Of a stretch of DNA of 64,000 nucleotides, positions 25,339 through 36,295 are shown in pieces. The notes beneath the pieces are model-generated. The model was given only the letters and a program-made list of their open reading frames with translations. It made no database searches and had not been told where the DNA came from. Made by a program: the position numbers and the translations under genes. The DNA comes from Lyophyllum atratum. Taxonomy: Eukaryota; Basidiomycota; Agaricomycetes; Agaricales; Lyophyllaceae. The first letter of the stretch is position 1, and each line of letters begins with the position of its first letter. Where the stretch lies: NCBI GenBank assembly GCA_014905825.1, contig JACGCN010000037.1, forward strand, positions 372,001 through 436,000. Direction: 5' to 3'.

Positions 25339-25812
25339 TTAGTGCTGCTGACCCCAAGCTTCAGGAACGAGAGGTATTTCTAAGGTGTAAGGGCGCTCTT
25401 GGTCGATGAGGAGACGGGCTAGAACTTTTGCGGCAAGTGAAGACCTCATGAGAGAGCAGTCAGATGGCAGCAAAAACTCGTGATACCGGGGTATTTGACG
25501 AAGTAGATCCAGTGACGGAGGCGGGTGGCCAAATTCGAACATTATGACGCGTCGCGGAGCTTGTAATATGAATGCCCAGGCGCCCAAGTCCGACCGGATC
25601 ATAATGCACCAAGGAGGACGACAGAGCTGGACCTGCGATCCTTTCAACTCCTCACAATTACGTTTTTCACGCGGATCACACATGGCGCCGAGGCGTCCGC
25701 TATTATTGGTGTACATACGCGCGTCAGCAAGCGTCAAAGGTATGCGTCGTGCCTCGTGAATTTGTTCCTGCGATCGCCGAATGGAGGGATCCGAGTCCGA
25801 AATTTGAAGCAA
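25339..25812 (-). CDS. hypothetical protein fragment (probable terminal exon)
   Basis: An open frame of about 157 codons ending at the stop at 25339 and lacking an ATG at its 5' end, so it would be the last exon of a larger minus-strand gene. Residues such as LTLADARMYTNNSGRLGAMC and LPSDCSLMRSSLAAKVLARL look protein-like. It vaguely recalls the C-terminal part of Agaricomycete F-box-type proteins, but I cannot identify an F-box or any conserved motif. Upstream (25815-26100) another minus frame is also open (LRPSPNDCLIIHMTYIPRD), possibly a preceding exon. Confidence 0.25.
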   Translation of the reverse strand: MLQISDSDPSIRRSQEQIHEARRIPLTLADARMYTNNSGRLGAMCDPREKRNCEELKGSQVQLCRPPWCIMIRSDLGAWAFILQAPRRVIMFEFGHPPPSLDLLRQIPRYHEFLLPSDCSLMRSSLAAKVLARLLIDQERPYTLEIPLVPEAWGQQH

Positions 25813-26118
25813 CGCCTGAAGATGTCCTTAGAAGGCAATCTACTTATTGTGTACCTACGCGAACCTCTAGGAATGGGCTGCCCTCTTCCGCGCGACGGAG
25901 GGGTCCAATTTGGAGTGATGTACAGAAATATACGAGTATGTGAGGATATGATCGCTCGCAGCGTGGAGGTAGCTGGCTGCGGGATAGGGGTACGGGTCTG
26001 GGTCCTGAGTCGTGTGTCACGTGGGATGTACGTCATGTGGATAATCAGACAATCATTTGGCGAGGGTCGTAGGTAGGATTTGACGGACGACGAGGCCATC
26101 CGTGCAACATCCACCGAC

Positions 26119-26881
26119 ATGCCAGAAGCAACGATACCCACTCCCATACATCATGACAAGCCCTCCCCCCTCTCTCCCTCCCTGCCCACCCCAAAACCCC
26201 TCGACAAGCCTGCCCCACCACCATCTCCTCCGCCAGTAGCACCCGAGTCCAAGACCCCGCCACCACCCCCCTCTGCTCCTGAACCAAATCGAGACAACAC
26301 TCCGGAGCCTGCGGCACCGCCATCCGAGGACGAAGTATGCTCCTGGTCTCGTCGATCAGCCCTCGATGTCACTCACTGACTCACCCGCCTCTTCCAGGAC
26401 GATATCGTCGATATGGAGACCTTCCGCCAAATACTCGAACTCGATGACGACGCCACCCACGATTTCTCCAAGGGAATGGCATGGGCATTCTTTACCCAGG
26501 CCGAGCAGACATTCAAGGACATGGATAAGGCCCTGTGCGCAACAGACCATCTGCTGCTTTAGCCCTCCAACGACTAACAACACATATATTCACAGTACAG
26601 ATAAAGACCTCACAAAGCTGTCATCCCTGGGCCACTTCCTCAAGGGCTCTTCGGCGGCGCTTGGACTATCAAAGGTGCAGGCCTCGTGTGAGCTGATACA
26701 GCACTATGGGCAGCGGCGGGACGAAGAAGCTGGGATGGATGTCACGGCCGCGGTCGCACTCGACAAGATCGGAACACTACTCTCCCAAGTGAACGACGAG
26801 TACACCGTCGCGGAGAACTGGTTGAAGGACTGGTACGACAAGAACGCCGAAGAGTCCGAACCCCAACCAGAATCTTCATGA
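26119..26881 (+). CDS. YPD1: histidine-containing phosphotransfer protein (YPD1)
   Basis: Three exons (26119-26334, 26398-26534, 26596-26881) sum to 639 bp, 212 residues. The first 70 residues are Pro-rich (APPPSPPPVAPESKTPPPPP). The HPt domain follows: DDIVDMETFRQILELDDDA, HDFSKGMAWAFFTQAEQTFK, then the phosphorylation motif LGHFLKGSSAALG in which the His is the phospho-acceptor, and helices ending ENWLKDWYDKNAEE. The Pro-rich extension makes it longer than the yeast protein (about 170 residues). Known role: relays phosphate from hybrid histidine kinases to the Ssk1 and Skn7 response regulators, upstream of the HOG osmostress pathway; shuttles between cytosol and nucleus. Confidence 0.93.
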
Positions 26882-27640
26882 GCCGCCCGTATGGGGACTG
26901 ATGTGTTGATGTGTCGGCTGGCTGGTTGGGGGAGGCTGGAGTCGGGTTTTTTTGGATTGTGAAATTGTGATCAGGAGGGAACGGGACGAGACGCGGTGGG
27001 ATGGGTTGGTGGGTGAGGAGACGGAAGTTGGTCGTGGCTGGAGACCCCTCTTAGATACCATGCCCACCATCGCAACTCATTATCATCCCCGGATGGGCTG
27101 GAAGGGGCATGCGAGTGTTAGAAGGAGGACTAATTGGGGCTCGGGCCGAAGGCGAGCGTAGGAAGGCGGGGACACGGCGATGGTGGCGGAGTGCTTTCCT
27201 TTTTTCGTGCTTGGGCGCATCGTGCAGCCCATGGGCAGGGACCTCAGAAAATGCGTTTACAGCCGTCAACTCATGCTCTCTGGCACCTGCTTCGCGGCGC
27301 GTGTGATGTCCCCGGGCAAGGTTTACGTGCCCTGGAGCGTAATCGTCCACTTGTGCGGCAGATACCATTCCTTTTAATTATTCTTCCATCTTTCTCCCCA
27401 TCCCCCTCATCTCATCCCATTATCCATGCAGTCTCTCACTCGCCACCTGTCTCTCTGCAGCTTTCAGATGTACTTACTGGCATTCTAGCATTATACACAC
27501 ACGACATGGAGGGTGCCAATAATGATGTCATTGCTTTATTCGCGACCGCTACTCGAACGCAGATCATTGGAATAGGGCCAACCCTATGTGCCTATTCAAC
27601 ATCTGTCGTCAAGATTTTTTCATGACAAGTAGATGGTATT
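26882..27640. other. intergenic, between YPD1 and the transposon
   Basis: Includes a G-rich stretch just after the YPD1 stop (26920-27040). Open frames on + (27134-27625) have no ATG-supported domain. Nothing else seen. Confidence 0.4.
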
Positions 27641-27649
27641 ATCAATGAC
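27641..27649. repeat. target-site duplication, left copy (ATCAATGAC)
   Basis: Nine bases identical to 28420-28428 and directly abutting the terminal inverted repeat of the element between them. Confidence 0.85.
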
Positions 27650-28419
27650 GGCTTATTCTATTCAGAAACCCCCCTTAGCCATACTAACCCCCCTTCGCCA
27701 AACTTTCTAATATAGAAACCTAGGTTGTGCAAAGTTGATGGTCGGCGCCGTCGCCGGGATCACATCACTGGTGCCTGTCACACCTCAGAGTCAGACTGGC
27801 ACTCAAACGAAATTTCGACGCGTTGAGGTTGCGTTGAGGTTACTTCATAATCATATCAATTCGTACATGAGCTATAGAACGGGATATCGAAGGGAAGTGC
27901 TCGTTCAGCTTCTGGCAGGCCCGTCGGTCGTCGGTCGATGACAGAATACGGCGCACTCGAGTTTCTCGCTCAATATCGAAAATCAACTGTACCAGCCGTC
28001 AGTCAATGGCGGCAGCAGTTTCTGAGAGGGTACGCATTCCGGTTAATCGGTGATCAGTAAGGCGTCGTGCGCAGCGAGGCTGGATACGCACTTAATTCCT
28101 GTTATCAGTGTCGCGACGTCGAATGCTAACTCCATCCCGAGGCCTTGCTACATATTCGTCTCTACATTCTCTTGCTTCTATCAGACTCCAGCTCGATGAA
28201 GAAATAAGAGCGGCCGGTACTTGGAGCGGGGAGACCGTGATGTAGTGGGTGATAGAGGCTGAGAGTCACTGTCATTCTGTGACTTTGATCCATTGTTTTA
28301 CCAAATCGGGCGCCCGTCACCGGCCGGCGCGAACCCTCTTTCTAAATGATAAAGTCATGGGGATCGTTGGCTAACCCTGGGTTAGTCTGTCGAAGGGGGG
28401 TTTCTCATTAGAATAAGCC
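27650..28419. mobile_element. 770-bp non-autonomous DNA transposon, probably Mutator-like (MULE) MITE
   Basis: The ends are inverted repeats: the left 41 bp (27650-27690, starting GGCTTATTCTA and containing AGAAACCCCCCTT) match the reverse complement of the right 41 bp (28379-28419) at 36 positions. Perfect 9-bp direct repeats flank both ends. The interior has no long open frame, so it would need a transposase from elsewhere. A 9-bp duplication with long terminal repeats is characteristic of the Mutator superfamily; that assignment is inference. Just inside the right end is a small palindrome (CTAACCCTGGGTTAG). Confidence 0.85.
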
Positions 28420-28428
28420 ATCAATGAC
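28420..28428. repeat. target-site duplication, right copy (ATCAATGAC)
   Basis: Matches 27641-27649 exactly. Removal of the element plus one copy restores a continuous empty site. Confidence 0.85.
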
Positions 28429-28959
28429 ACCGTCGTGCTTCTCCGATCTTCCAAGCCTCATGACATTGACGGTTCAAGCTCAAGCTCAAGCTTCGTCATC
28501 GGAGCTTGAAGCAGCCATCAACCAGGAACAGCTCGTCTATTAGAGAACGTCGTGTGTATTCTTCTCAAGGACTGCAGGAAAATGCTTGGCGGACTTCCCG
28601 ATCCAGTCAGCGGGATGGCTAGTTTAACACAGGAATTATGGAGATCAGTATGGCTGGCTAGGACTCTGAGGATGTTCTGAAGCTGTAAACCGCTGAATCG
28701 AGTCGGGCTCAAGCCGACCGGCCTGAGCCAGAAATTTGATCTACACCTACTAGGCCTCGTCCAGATAATGAACCGTCAAATAACTCGTGCAGACTGCTGA
28801 TAGAACTTCGTTCCGTTCAAGGTTAACGGTCCAGAGATATCCTGCTGAACTGTATGTTAGCGAGGTTAGGGCTCTGAGTACTACTACTATGCGGTACTAT
28901 CGTCTCGAACAACTCCGCGAATTGCCACCTTCGAGCATCCCACGTGGTTTTTGCGGCTT

Positions 28960-29382
28960 CTACCAGTTATAGATGTCTTCCATGGACATGCGCCACCATG
29001 TAGAAAATGCGCTCTGCGGAAAGAGCTGTAGGCCGGTCCTGACATGGGGTTCATCAAGTTGGCGAGGGACGACAAGGTCTAGGAAGCCCTTTCCTATATG
29101 AGATGGTATCTAATCCATGGGTGGCAGAGACGCATTCGGTCCAGATGCGGACCGCTGGGTTACTGCCTTTTGCACCAGACTCGAAAATTCTAGGTGACCT
29201 CGATTGAACCGCGTGGCACGTATCCACCAACTGCCAGCCTGTAGGGGCTGTATAATCTCTCGCGATGAAGAAGCTGATACAATCGTTCCGAACAGCGGTA
29301 AACAATTGAGTGATCCTTCCCACCGAGCCAGACGCTTGATCGTGAGGATAAATAATTGGGCAATAGAAGCGGGCGCATGCAT
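28960..29382 (-). pseudogene. interrupted reading frame, possible pseudogene remnant
   Basis: On the minus strand one frame reads MHAPASIAQLFILTIKRLAR ... ASLPPMD to a TAG at 29110-29112, then stays open in the same frame as IPSHIGKGFLDLVVPRQLDE ... FSTWWRMSMEDIYNW to a second TAG at 28960-28962. One nonsense codon in an otherwise open 141-codon stretch could mark a decayed gene or an unrecognised intron. I recognise no family, and a chance open frame cannot be excluded. Confidence 0.25.
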
Positions 29383-29685
29383 ACTAGAGTTACAGTGAAA
29401 GATTCGAGACCTGAGTGGTAGTTATAGCCAGCAGCCCACCCAGTCCTGTCTCAAAGCGTCTCAATTACACGAGTCCAAAATCGTTGATACGCGGTTCGAG
29501 GTCAATTTCCGCTATTCTCGGACACGGAGTGAGGTCCCTTTTCTCAGGCGAGTCTGTTCTTTGGTGAGATTCGACGTGGACAAACACCTGGGGTATCAAG
29601 TTTTCGGTCACTAACGGCGCTTGAGAATTCACGAACACGCACCTCCATATCATGCTGCACACAAGTAGTGCTCAGCGTCCGCAAC

Positions 29686-31361
29686 TTATTGCCTTGAAGA
29701 AGGGGCGCCGCTCACACGTCTGTCCGAACTCAAACTGAGATTGACGCCCGCCTTCAGTGTCGAAAGACTATGGCTGTTTCTGTGCCTGGTGCGGTTAAAG
29801 ACGATGGTGTCGTCGTCGCCGTCGTACTGCCAAAACGCCCGGGCATTGAGGCTACTCATAAGCGAATTGGTGTAGAGTTTGGAAAGTGGGAAGTTGAAGA
29901 GGAGGTGTCTATGTGGGTAACGAATTCAGATGAGATATCTATCGAGTGTTAATAAGGCACTCACAGTCCCGTCGGCTGGGTAAATAAAGATCAGTAGGAT
30001 GGTGAAATAAAATGGAAGGAGCGAGTGTGGTAGGACTTGCGTTGAGCAGGTAAACCATAAGGTCGACGAAGCTGTATTTATTTCAACAAGTTGAACTTAA
30101 TCATAAAATTGGTCACTTACGCCCAAATAGCTGTAATGAGACCTGATGGTCCAACTGGTCAGCACTTCGTGTAAGGCAACGACTGCGGCCGTTACCCGTT
30201 TGTACTGTCACTATCCCAGTCAAGTATAGGTGATCGCGGTCTTATGCCAAGAAATCAAACGACATACACTTGATGATACGGTCGATGTGTGTGTCAGTGT
30301 GCACAAAGCCCGTCCTGTATTTCTTCTGTTCATATCATTAACGAGAGACTACATAATTTCAGTCGGCCACACTCACGAGATATATCACTAAGCTGGAAGT
30401 GATTACCATGTCTGCAAAGGATGCAGACACTAGCCCTGATACCAAGAACAAAGTGTCACCATCAGCTCAACTTCAGGATGTGGGACAGTGTACGCACAGA
30501 TGATTACGACGACTTTGAACTTTTGGAATTCAACAAAGCGAGGGATAATTCCGATCGCGACAGCGGTCGCGATACCCATGACTATCTCACGATGAATCAG
30601 ACTACTGGATGATCAACTCGAGTTGAATTCACTGCTTACGGATTGACGAAGTCGCACATGCCATAATGACCAATGCCAGGAATAGGCTGCCTGTGAGGAC
30701 CCTGACTCTCCACGCAAAGAATGCTTGCACGAGGCCCCCGAGTATTCCCTTAATTATTGCAAGTCAACATCAACAGAAACGAATGGCAGACATGAATCTG
30801 TACCGTGAGTGCTGGATCTGGAGTGTAAATGTATTCAGCCCTCGCCCGGTGGCATATCAGAAGTGACATACCGGTGGCAAACATCCAATGTCCAGTCATT
30901 AAATATGTTGTGTTGCCTGATAGAAAATATCAGCTATCGAGAAGGCCATCGCATGGCCTTATTAAAGTTTATACCAAAATTTAGAATCAAGGAGTCGTAG
31001 AGATATAGGACTGTGAACAAGGTTTGAATAGTATCGCCAATAAACAGCACGTAGACCTAAAGCGCATGGATAAGCCTATTGGCTCGTCAAAAGGAGTGGG
31101 CGGGATGCCACTAACGAAACTCCGGATGTAACGTCCGTCGCTATGGCGCACTATTAGATCGCCCCACCATATGTGTATACAGAAACAACCTACCGAGTCA
31201 AGGAGTTGTGATACAAATATACCTGAGCAATCGTGATCCCGTAAAGTAGGACATTGAGGACTGTTCCGATGAGCATGGGCCCGTGACTTCGAGCTATCAG
31301 CGTCAGGAAAGATAAACAAATGGAGATGTCCTGACGCTATCTGAGCTGGGGAAGGGGCCAT
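29686..31361 (-). CDS. DUF6534-type multi-pass membrane protein (Agaricomycete family), function unknown
   Basis: I could assemble the whole gene from about a dozen small exons. It starts at 31361 with MAPSPAQIA, then HGPMLIGTVLNVLLYGITIA, QVYLYHNSLT, VYVLFIGDTIQTLFTVLYLY, DPALTGILGGLVQAFFAWRV, MGIATAVAIGIIPRFVEFQK, SASFADMVITSSLVIYL, KKYRTGFVHTDTHIDRIIKY, VQTGLITAIWAFVDLMVYLL, then PTGLHLLFNFPLSKLYTNSL and MSSLNAR before a soluble tail. These blocks, six or seven hydrophobic segments and the KLYTNSLMSSLNAR end are the signature of the family. The exon at 29965-29975 is only 11 nt and follows a GC-AG intron (29976-30040). Function is unknown; receptor-like topology is inference. Confidence 0.85.
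29965..29975 (-). other. 11-nt microexon of the DUF6534 gene
   Basis: CCGACGGGACT on the minus strand. It is bounded upstream by a GC-AG intron (donor GCAAGT, 29976-30040, 65 nt) and downstream by a GT-AG intron (donor GTGAGT, 29909-29964, 56 nt). Only this splicing keeps the frame and yields the family motif N-PTG-LHLLFNFPL. Confidence 0.7.
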
Positions 31362-32158
31362 CACATCCGTAGAACGAGGGAAAGGAGACACAACGCCAGA
31401 GTCGACTGAGACAGCAGGACTTTTAAAACTATGCTGATATTGCGAGAGTAGCAGGTGCGGTAGAGGGAGCTTATTTAACAGTCGTCCTGCTTGGCGGTCA
31501 GGAGGCCGCGGGAGCGGTCGAGATTGCACAAATTGACGTCGAAGACCGAGCGCGAGCCTAATGCAGTTGCAGAAAGTGCAACACATGGACATCTTGGTCC
31601 TCGAGAGAAGCAGAATGTCCGACCGCCGCGCATGTCAAATAGCAAACCGGGCCCGGAGAAAGTGGATGCGAGACGCCAGAACTCGGGACATATTTCGGCT
31701 CGGAGAACGTCAGACGGAGAGGCCTAAGTCGTACAGAAATCGCATTGAATCGCACTCTTGCTAGAGAGTTTTGGGTACATCCTGGTTCCGCACGTTTCTC
31801 AGTCGAAGAGCATAATGACTGCATAGCAAAAGACTCATTTGCAACTCTGCCGCCGCTTGGCAAGACTGGATTGTTGAGACTTGTGAGCTGGCACCGGTGC
31901 CATATTGCTCACGCCAGCACCCGAAGTATTGGTGGTCTGAATGGTTTCTCTTTCCCCTGTAATATTCGGGTGATATAAGGGTCGTGGACGCCGGAACTAC
32001 CCAAACATGTAGGAAGTAGGATGTTGAACAGATGCAAAGCTCATCGGAGTCAAACTTAAAGAAGTTGAAGTTCCAAGAAAAGAAAACGCACGTGGTGGTG
32101 ACGTCACGCGTCAAAAGGTTGTGCAAATGTGACGAGAGTGCTGGGAGCGGCAATTTCG
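31362..32158. other. intergenic, divergent promoter region of DUF6534 and NCA2 genes
   Basis: About 800 bp with only short ORFs lacking motifs. Nothing else recognised. Confidence 0.4.
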
Positions 32159-34376
32159 ATGCCTTCAGCTTTTGTTGACCAGCTTTTGAAGCCTCTGGAG
32201 CTCTCTCGACCTCCCAGTCCCACTATACCTAACAGTGATTCCACGCACAATGCAACAAACGTATCTGCGCCGAAAGAAAAGCTGCAGTCCTTGCTTGCTT
32301 CTGTAAATCAACCGCTCTCACCGTCACTCGTACAAGACGCGGTAGGATCCCTGATACAACTGGAAAGACGGCCAGACGTCTCTGCATTAGGAGCGGATCC
32401 TGAAAATAATGCTTTGAAAGAGGCTATAATAATCAAGCTCCTGGTAGGGCTTTATGCGGAGGGTATTGAAGGCTGCTTGTCGCAGGCAGCTGAGGCTGAA
32501 ACTGAGGCAGAGTGGTGGGCCGAAATAGAGCGATCGTGGTGGAACGTGGCTTGGTATCTACTTCAAAGTACGTTGTCTTGTTCGTACTCTTACAGTGCTA
32601 TGCTCAGAGTTTCATTAGCAACCCCGCCTCGGTTGCTGAACCTCACCCGCGTCATAGTACAGGCCCTTCGCACCCAGAACCTTCCAGTCAGCTTGTCGGC
32701 TTTTTCCCCCTCGTCCCTGCGCCAACTATTCCCCTCAAACGACCCTCATCGCCCTAATGCTCTCAGCAAAGCTATCTTCCCTCACCTTCGCCAACAGACG
32801 TTCTCTATCACATCCTCCACCATCTTATCTTCATCCATGGCTAATGGTAAAACTCAGCGCAACATATTTACCAAACTATGGACATCTCTGGATCCGGCAT
32901 TCGCCCTGACGATTATGCCCATTGAACTCGCCAGGCAAGAATGTAATTTCAAACGGAAGGAACTGGAGAAAATTAGAGATCAACGAGCTGAGGCTCTTGG
33001 ATATCTGACACGGATGCGTGGAGATTTGGCTTCGACTATTAAAGAGCCTTGGAATATCAAAAAATTTGTCCATATGCTGACGTGCATCATTCGAGGAGAT
33101 ACGCAGAGGGCCTTCACCCCTTCAGATGCCCAGGCCTCCTCGTCAGAACCGCTACAGGAGATCCTCTACCTATCAACAACCGTATTTTCAACGCAAAAGG
33201 CTGCTCATCAGCAGCTTCTTGATTCCCGAGAACTACGGCGCCCATCACGCCTTACCCTCATTTGGCCCAAACTTGTGCTGTTGCCACCCTTGTGCATTTA
33301 CGCGTTGCGCTCAGCTTACGCTTCCCGGGCAACCTTGGCAGAGCTGGCATTGGATGCAAAGGCCACTGCGGAGGGGTTTATCAGAGGATGGCTGCTTGAT
33401 CCACTCAAAGAGGTCCTGAAAACAGTTCGAACTGGTGGAGATAACGGTGTGTAATTGTACAGCCAGAGGGTATTGCTGCTGACTTTGCGGTGAGACGTTA
33501 TTTCCTTCATCCGTGTATTGTCCGCTGAACAATGTTGCGCCTCTAGTCGCTAGAGCGCATGACGCTCTCTTTAGCCAAGGAACAGCTCAAGTACAGTCCA
33601 GAGCAGCTGGAGGTTCTTTCACAGCAGATCAGACGAGGTGACTTGACCCCTGTGCTCCGGATCTACGAGGATGACATCAAGTCCCCGCTGAAATCGGCTG
33701 TCAGTGGTACACTCCTCCGATCTGTGTTCATCCAGGTCCAGAAAGCCAAGGTATTCCATACGTTCTTCCAATCCAATAGTGTTAACAAGAACTCTTAGGT
33801 TGATATCGACCAAGCACTTGCGGGGATCGATAAGCTGCTCAAATCACAGGAGTTGACCTTTGCATTCGTGGGTGTGGCGCCCGCCTTGGCCATCGTCTAC
33901 CTCCTGGGCGGATCGCTTATGGCCCTGTTGGGCGGTGGGAGAGGCAGAGGCAGGTATGGAGGGAAGCACGCAATCTCAGGCGTATGGTCTGCCATGCGGT
34001 ACATTCCATCATAGTATATCCTCGCTTTCCGATCACTGATACTTAATCACATTACAGGCGGACGGAACGCCTGCTTGTCTCCCAGGTAGGATCACATCAC
34101 AGGAAAGATGACGAAGCAAAGGACGGTGCTAGCTCTATTCCACCACTGACATCCGGCCTCTTGTTGCTCTCTGTGGCGCGTCTGCGAACATATGCGGAGA
34201 CCCACCTACCGCCGCGGTCACGTCTGCGGGAAGGATTCTTGGAGGATGTGGGCGACTTGGAGAATCCGGATTTGGGCAGGGCTGATAAGATGAGGGTGGT
34301 GGAGAGAATGTGGAGGTGCTGGGGCGAAACTCTCGGTTGGGGGAAGATTGCTGCTCAGGGCATCTCGGGGAAGTGA
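32159..34376 (+). CDS. NCA2: nuclear control of ATP synthase protein 2 (NCA2), mitochondrial
   Basis: Starts MPSAFVDQLLKPLELSRPPS at 32159; the in-frame codon upstream at 32129 is GTG. The large exon contains the NCA2 blocks ELEKIRDQRAEALGYLTRMR, RIYEDDIKSPLKSAVSGTLL and RSVFIQVQKAKVDIDQALAG, followed by a transmembrane segment (FAFVGVAPALAIVYLLGG) and a final exon LLLLSVARLRTYAETHLPPR ending AAQGISGK. A few short introns separate these. Known role in yeast: with NCA3 it influences expression of mitochondrially encoded ATP synthase subunits 6 and 8; located in mitochondrial membranes. Length and block order look complete. Confidence 0.9.
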
Positions 34377-35499
34377 AATGTTGTTCGAAGCGACTTGAGT
34401 ACACTTTGTCTCACGCTTGTGCGTATAATAAGCATTGTATGCTTTCGCCGGACGTCATATAGCTTGTCAGTCCTTGGAATTCGGGATCAGAGGCTGAATG
34501 AAATGCCGGAATCAGATAAACGCCACCTGGCACAATTCAGAAATCGAACCGTCGAGAGACCTTCGTTCCATATCCATTAATAGAAAGCTGGACACGACCC
34601 GTCTGATCGCCAGGGTTCAAGTAAGGTCACATTTTTAATAATTGAAGTACTTCATGATCAGGGCAGCGGCGCTGAGGCTATGCTTGAACTCACGGGTACC
34701 ACGCCGCGGGAAAGGTTGGACTGAACCTAAAGGCTATCTCGGCTCAGCTTCAAAAATGTCGACATATACGTATCGTTGAAATCCCTTGCCAGTGTGGTCC
34801 GGCCTGAAAAAAATCAAAGCCTTCACAGCTCTGAGTCTTGAACCATTGCAGACGGTGACTCAGGTCTGGGTAGCAGAAAATACCTCTGCACTAAGAACAC
34901 AGCGCGCTGATCCAATGCGGTAGCGCACTGCTAAGATATCGAATCAGGAGAAAACGCTAACGCTTGATTATCGGGTGTAAGTGTCTGGGCATTGTTACCG
35001 AGGAAACTATAAGGGGGCATGTGTCCGGGAAAGCAAATTTACATTGAGCAGAAGATATATAGAAGGGGGGGACCTGAGAATTAAGTGCGATCAGGTGGGC
35101 ATCTGAGCTGAATAGACTTGGCATTTTGGGTGCTCCCTCATCATCATGCATCACAGGATGCAAGGCAGATCAAGGGCACACACTGGATTTCTGCCGCGGA
35201 GACCCGAAGTACCCTTCTTCGTAGAACCTTGCAAGGTCCAGTGTCCTTGGTTGTGTACAGAATGGTGTGGGCAACAAAGATCCACGAAGTGATGGGCGAT
35301 GGCGAGCCGATTCATGGAAGATCCAGGAGATGACGAGCAAGCTTGCTTTCGCTCTGTTGATGGTGCGGATATGTTGCTTCGCGATTCTCATTCCCCGCTC
35401 GAAGTCTTGGCAAAGGCATTGTCTGCCGCTGTAACCGGCAGGTGAGTAAGTTTATCTCGGAACAATTGTCAAATGTTCGCGCACGCTTTCCAAGGGAAG
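34377..35499. other. intergenic, convergent region between NCA2 and VPS37
   Basis: 1.1 kb, longer than most gaps here. Open frames on both strands are short and motif-free. No tRNA, repeat or transposon end was recognised. Confidence 0.4.
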
Positions 35500-36214
35500 C
35501 TAATCGTCCCTCCATCCAACCTGACCGCTTCCCCACCTCTCCCCCCACATTTCTCGCTTGTGGTAAACCTTTCTCAGCTCCTTGAATTCTTTGATGAATT
35601 CATCAACCCCTGTGCCTCCGCTTGGTGTCGACGTTCCAGTACCAGGGGGCTGCTGCTGTTGCTGTATGAAAGCGGTAGCGACTGCCTCAGACGCGTCATC
35701 TTGAGCAGTTGTACTGTGTCTGAGCCGCATGAGAAGAAATTGAGGCGTGAACCGCTATGGGGTACAAGTTATACAGGAGGTACAGGTAGAGCGGAGAGGG
35801 GACAAACCTGATAGACCTCCCTCTGTTCTTTTTCTAATTCTTTCCATCTCACTTCCAGAGCCTTCGCTTCGTTGAAGGCCTCTTGAGTATCTGACCGTAG
35901 CCTGTACAAACTATCCTGGAGTCTTATGTTACTGTCTAGATAAACATAAGATCTTGCCGAGGGTAATTTCTTGAAAGAGCGTACTCGCTATGGATTCGTT
36001 GGCCATGCCCAGCTCGGCTTGAGCTTGGTATAGAGCTTTGACACGGTCCAAGGAATGGAACATGGCTTGGAAATACAAGGGATCTGTCAGGAGATCTTCA
36101 AGATCTTCTCGTCTGTGAATCGGACTTGTCAACCTTCGTCTGGCGTGAAAGAATAGAGTCCGCGTACGATAAGTGTGCTAACTCAGGAAATTCAGCGAGG
36201 AGGGGTGTTGCCAT
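35500..36214 (-). CDS. VPS37: ESCRT-I subunit VPS37 (Mod(r) domain)
   Basis: Starts MATPLLAEFPELAHLS, spliced (donor GTACGC, acceptor CACAG) to REDLEDLLTDPLYFQAMFHS, LDRVKALYQAQAELGMANES, then NSNIRLQDSLYRLRSDTQEA and FNEAKALEVRWKELEKEQRE, a coiled coil, and the conserved C-terminus FIKEFKELRKVYHKREMWGE ending GWRDD. I prefer the ATG at 36214 over an in-frame ATG at 36277 because the latter would leave only 18 bp to the divergent RRP40 start. Known role: sorting of ubiquitinated cargo into multivesicular bodies together with Vps23 and Vps28. Confidence 0.88.
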
Positions 36215-36295
36215 TATGGGCGGTGGAGGTGGCGGTCCAGGTTCAACTTCAAGATCGTTGACTGGCGGCTTCGGCATCTTTCCGCACCAACAGCC

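Noticed and set aside
28465..28495. CAAGCT short direct repeats just right of the transposon
   Set aside because: Only three copies of six bases; too short and common to call a functional array. Not a CRISPR (no spacers, eukaryotic context).
29686..31361. Initial impression that the DUF6534 gene is frameshifted near 29965
   Set aside because: The frame is restored by a GC-AG intron and an 11-nt exon, giving the family's conserved motif, so no frameshift is needed.
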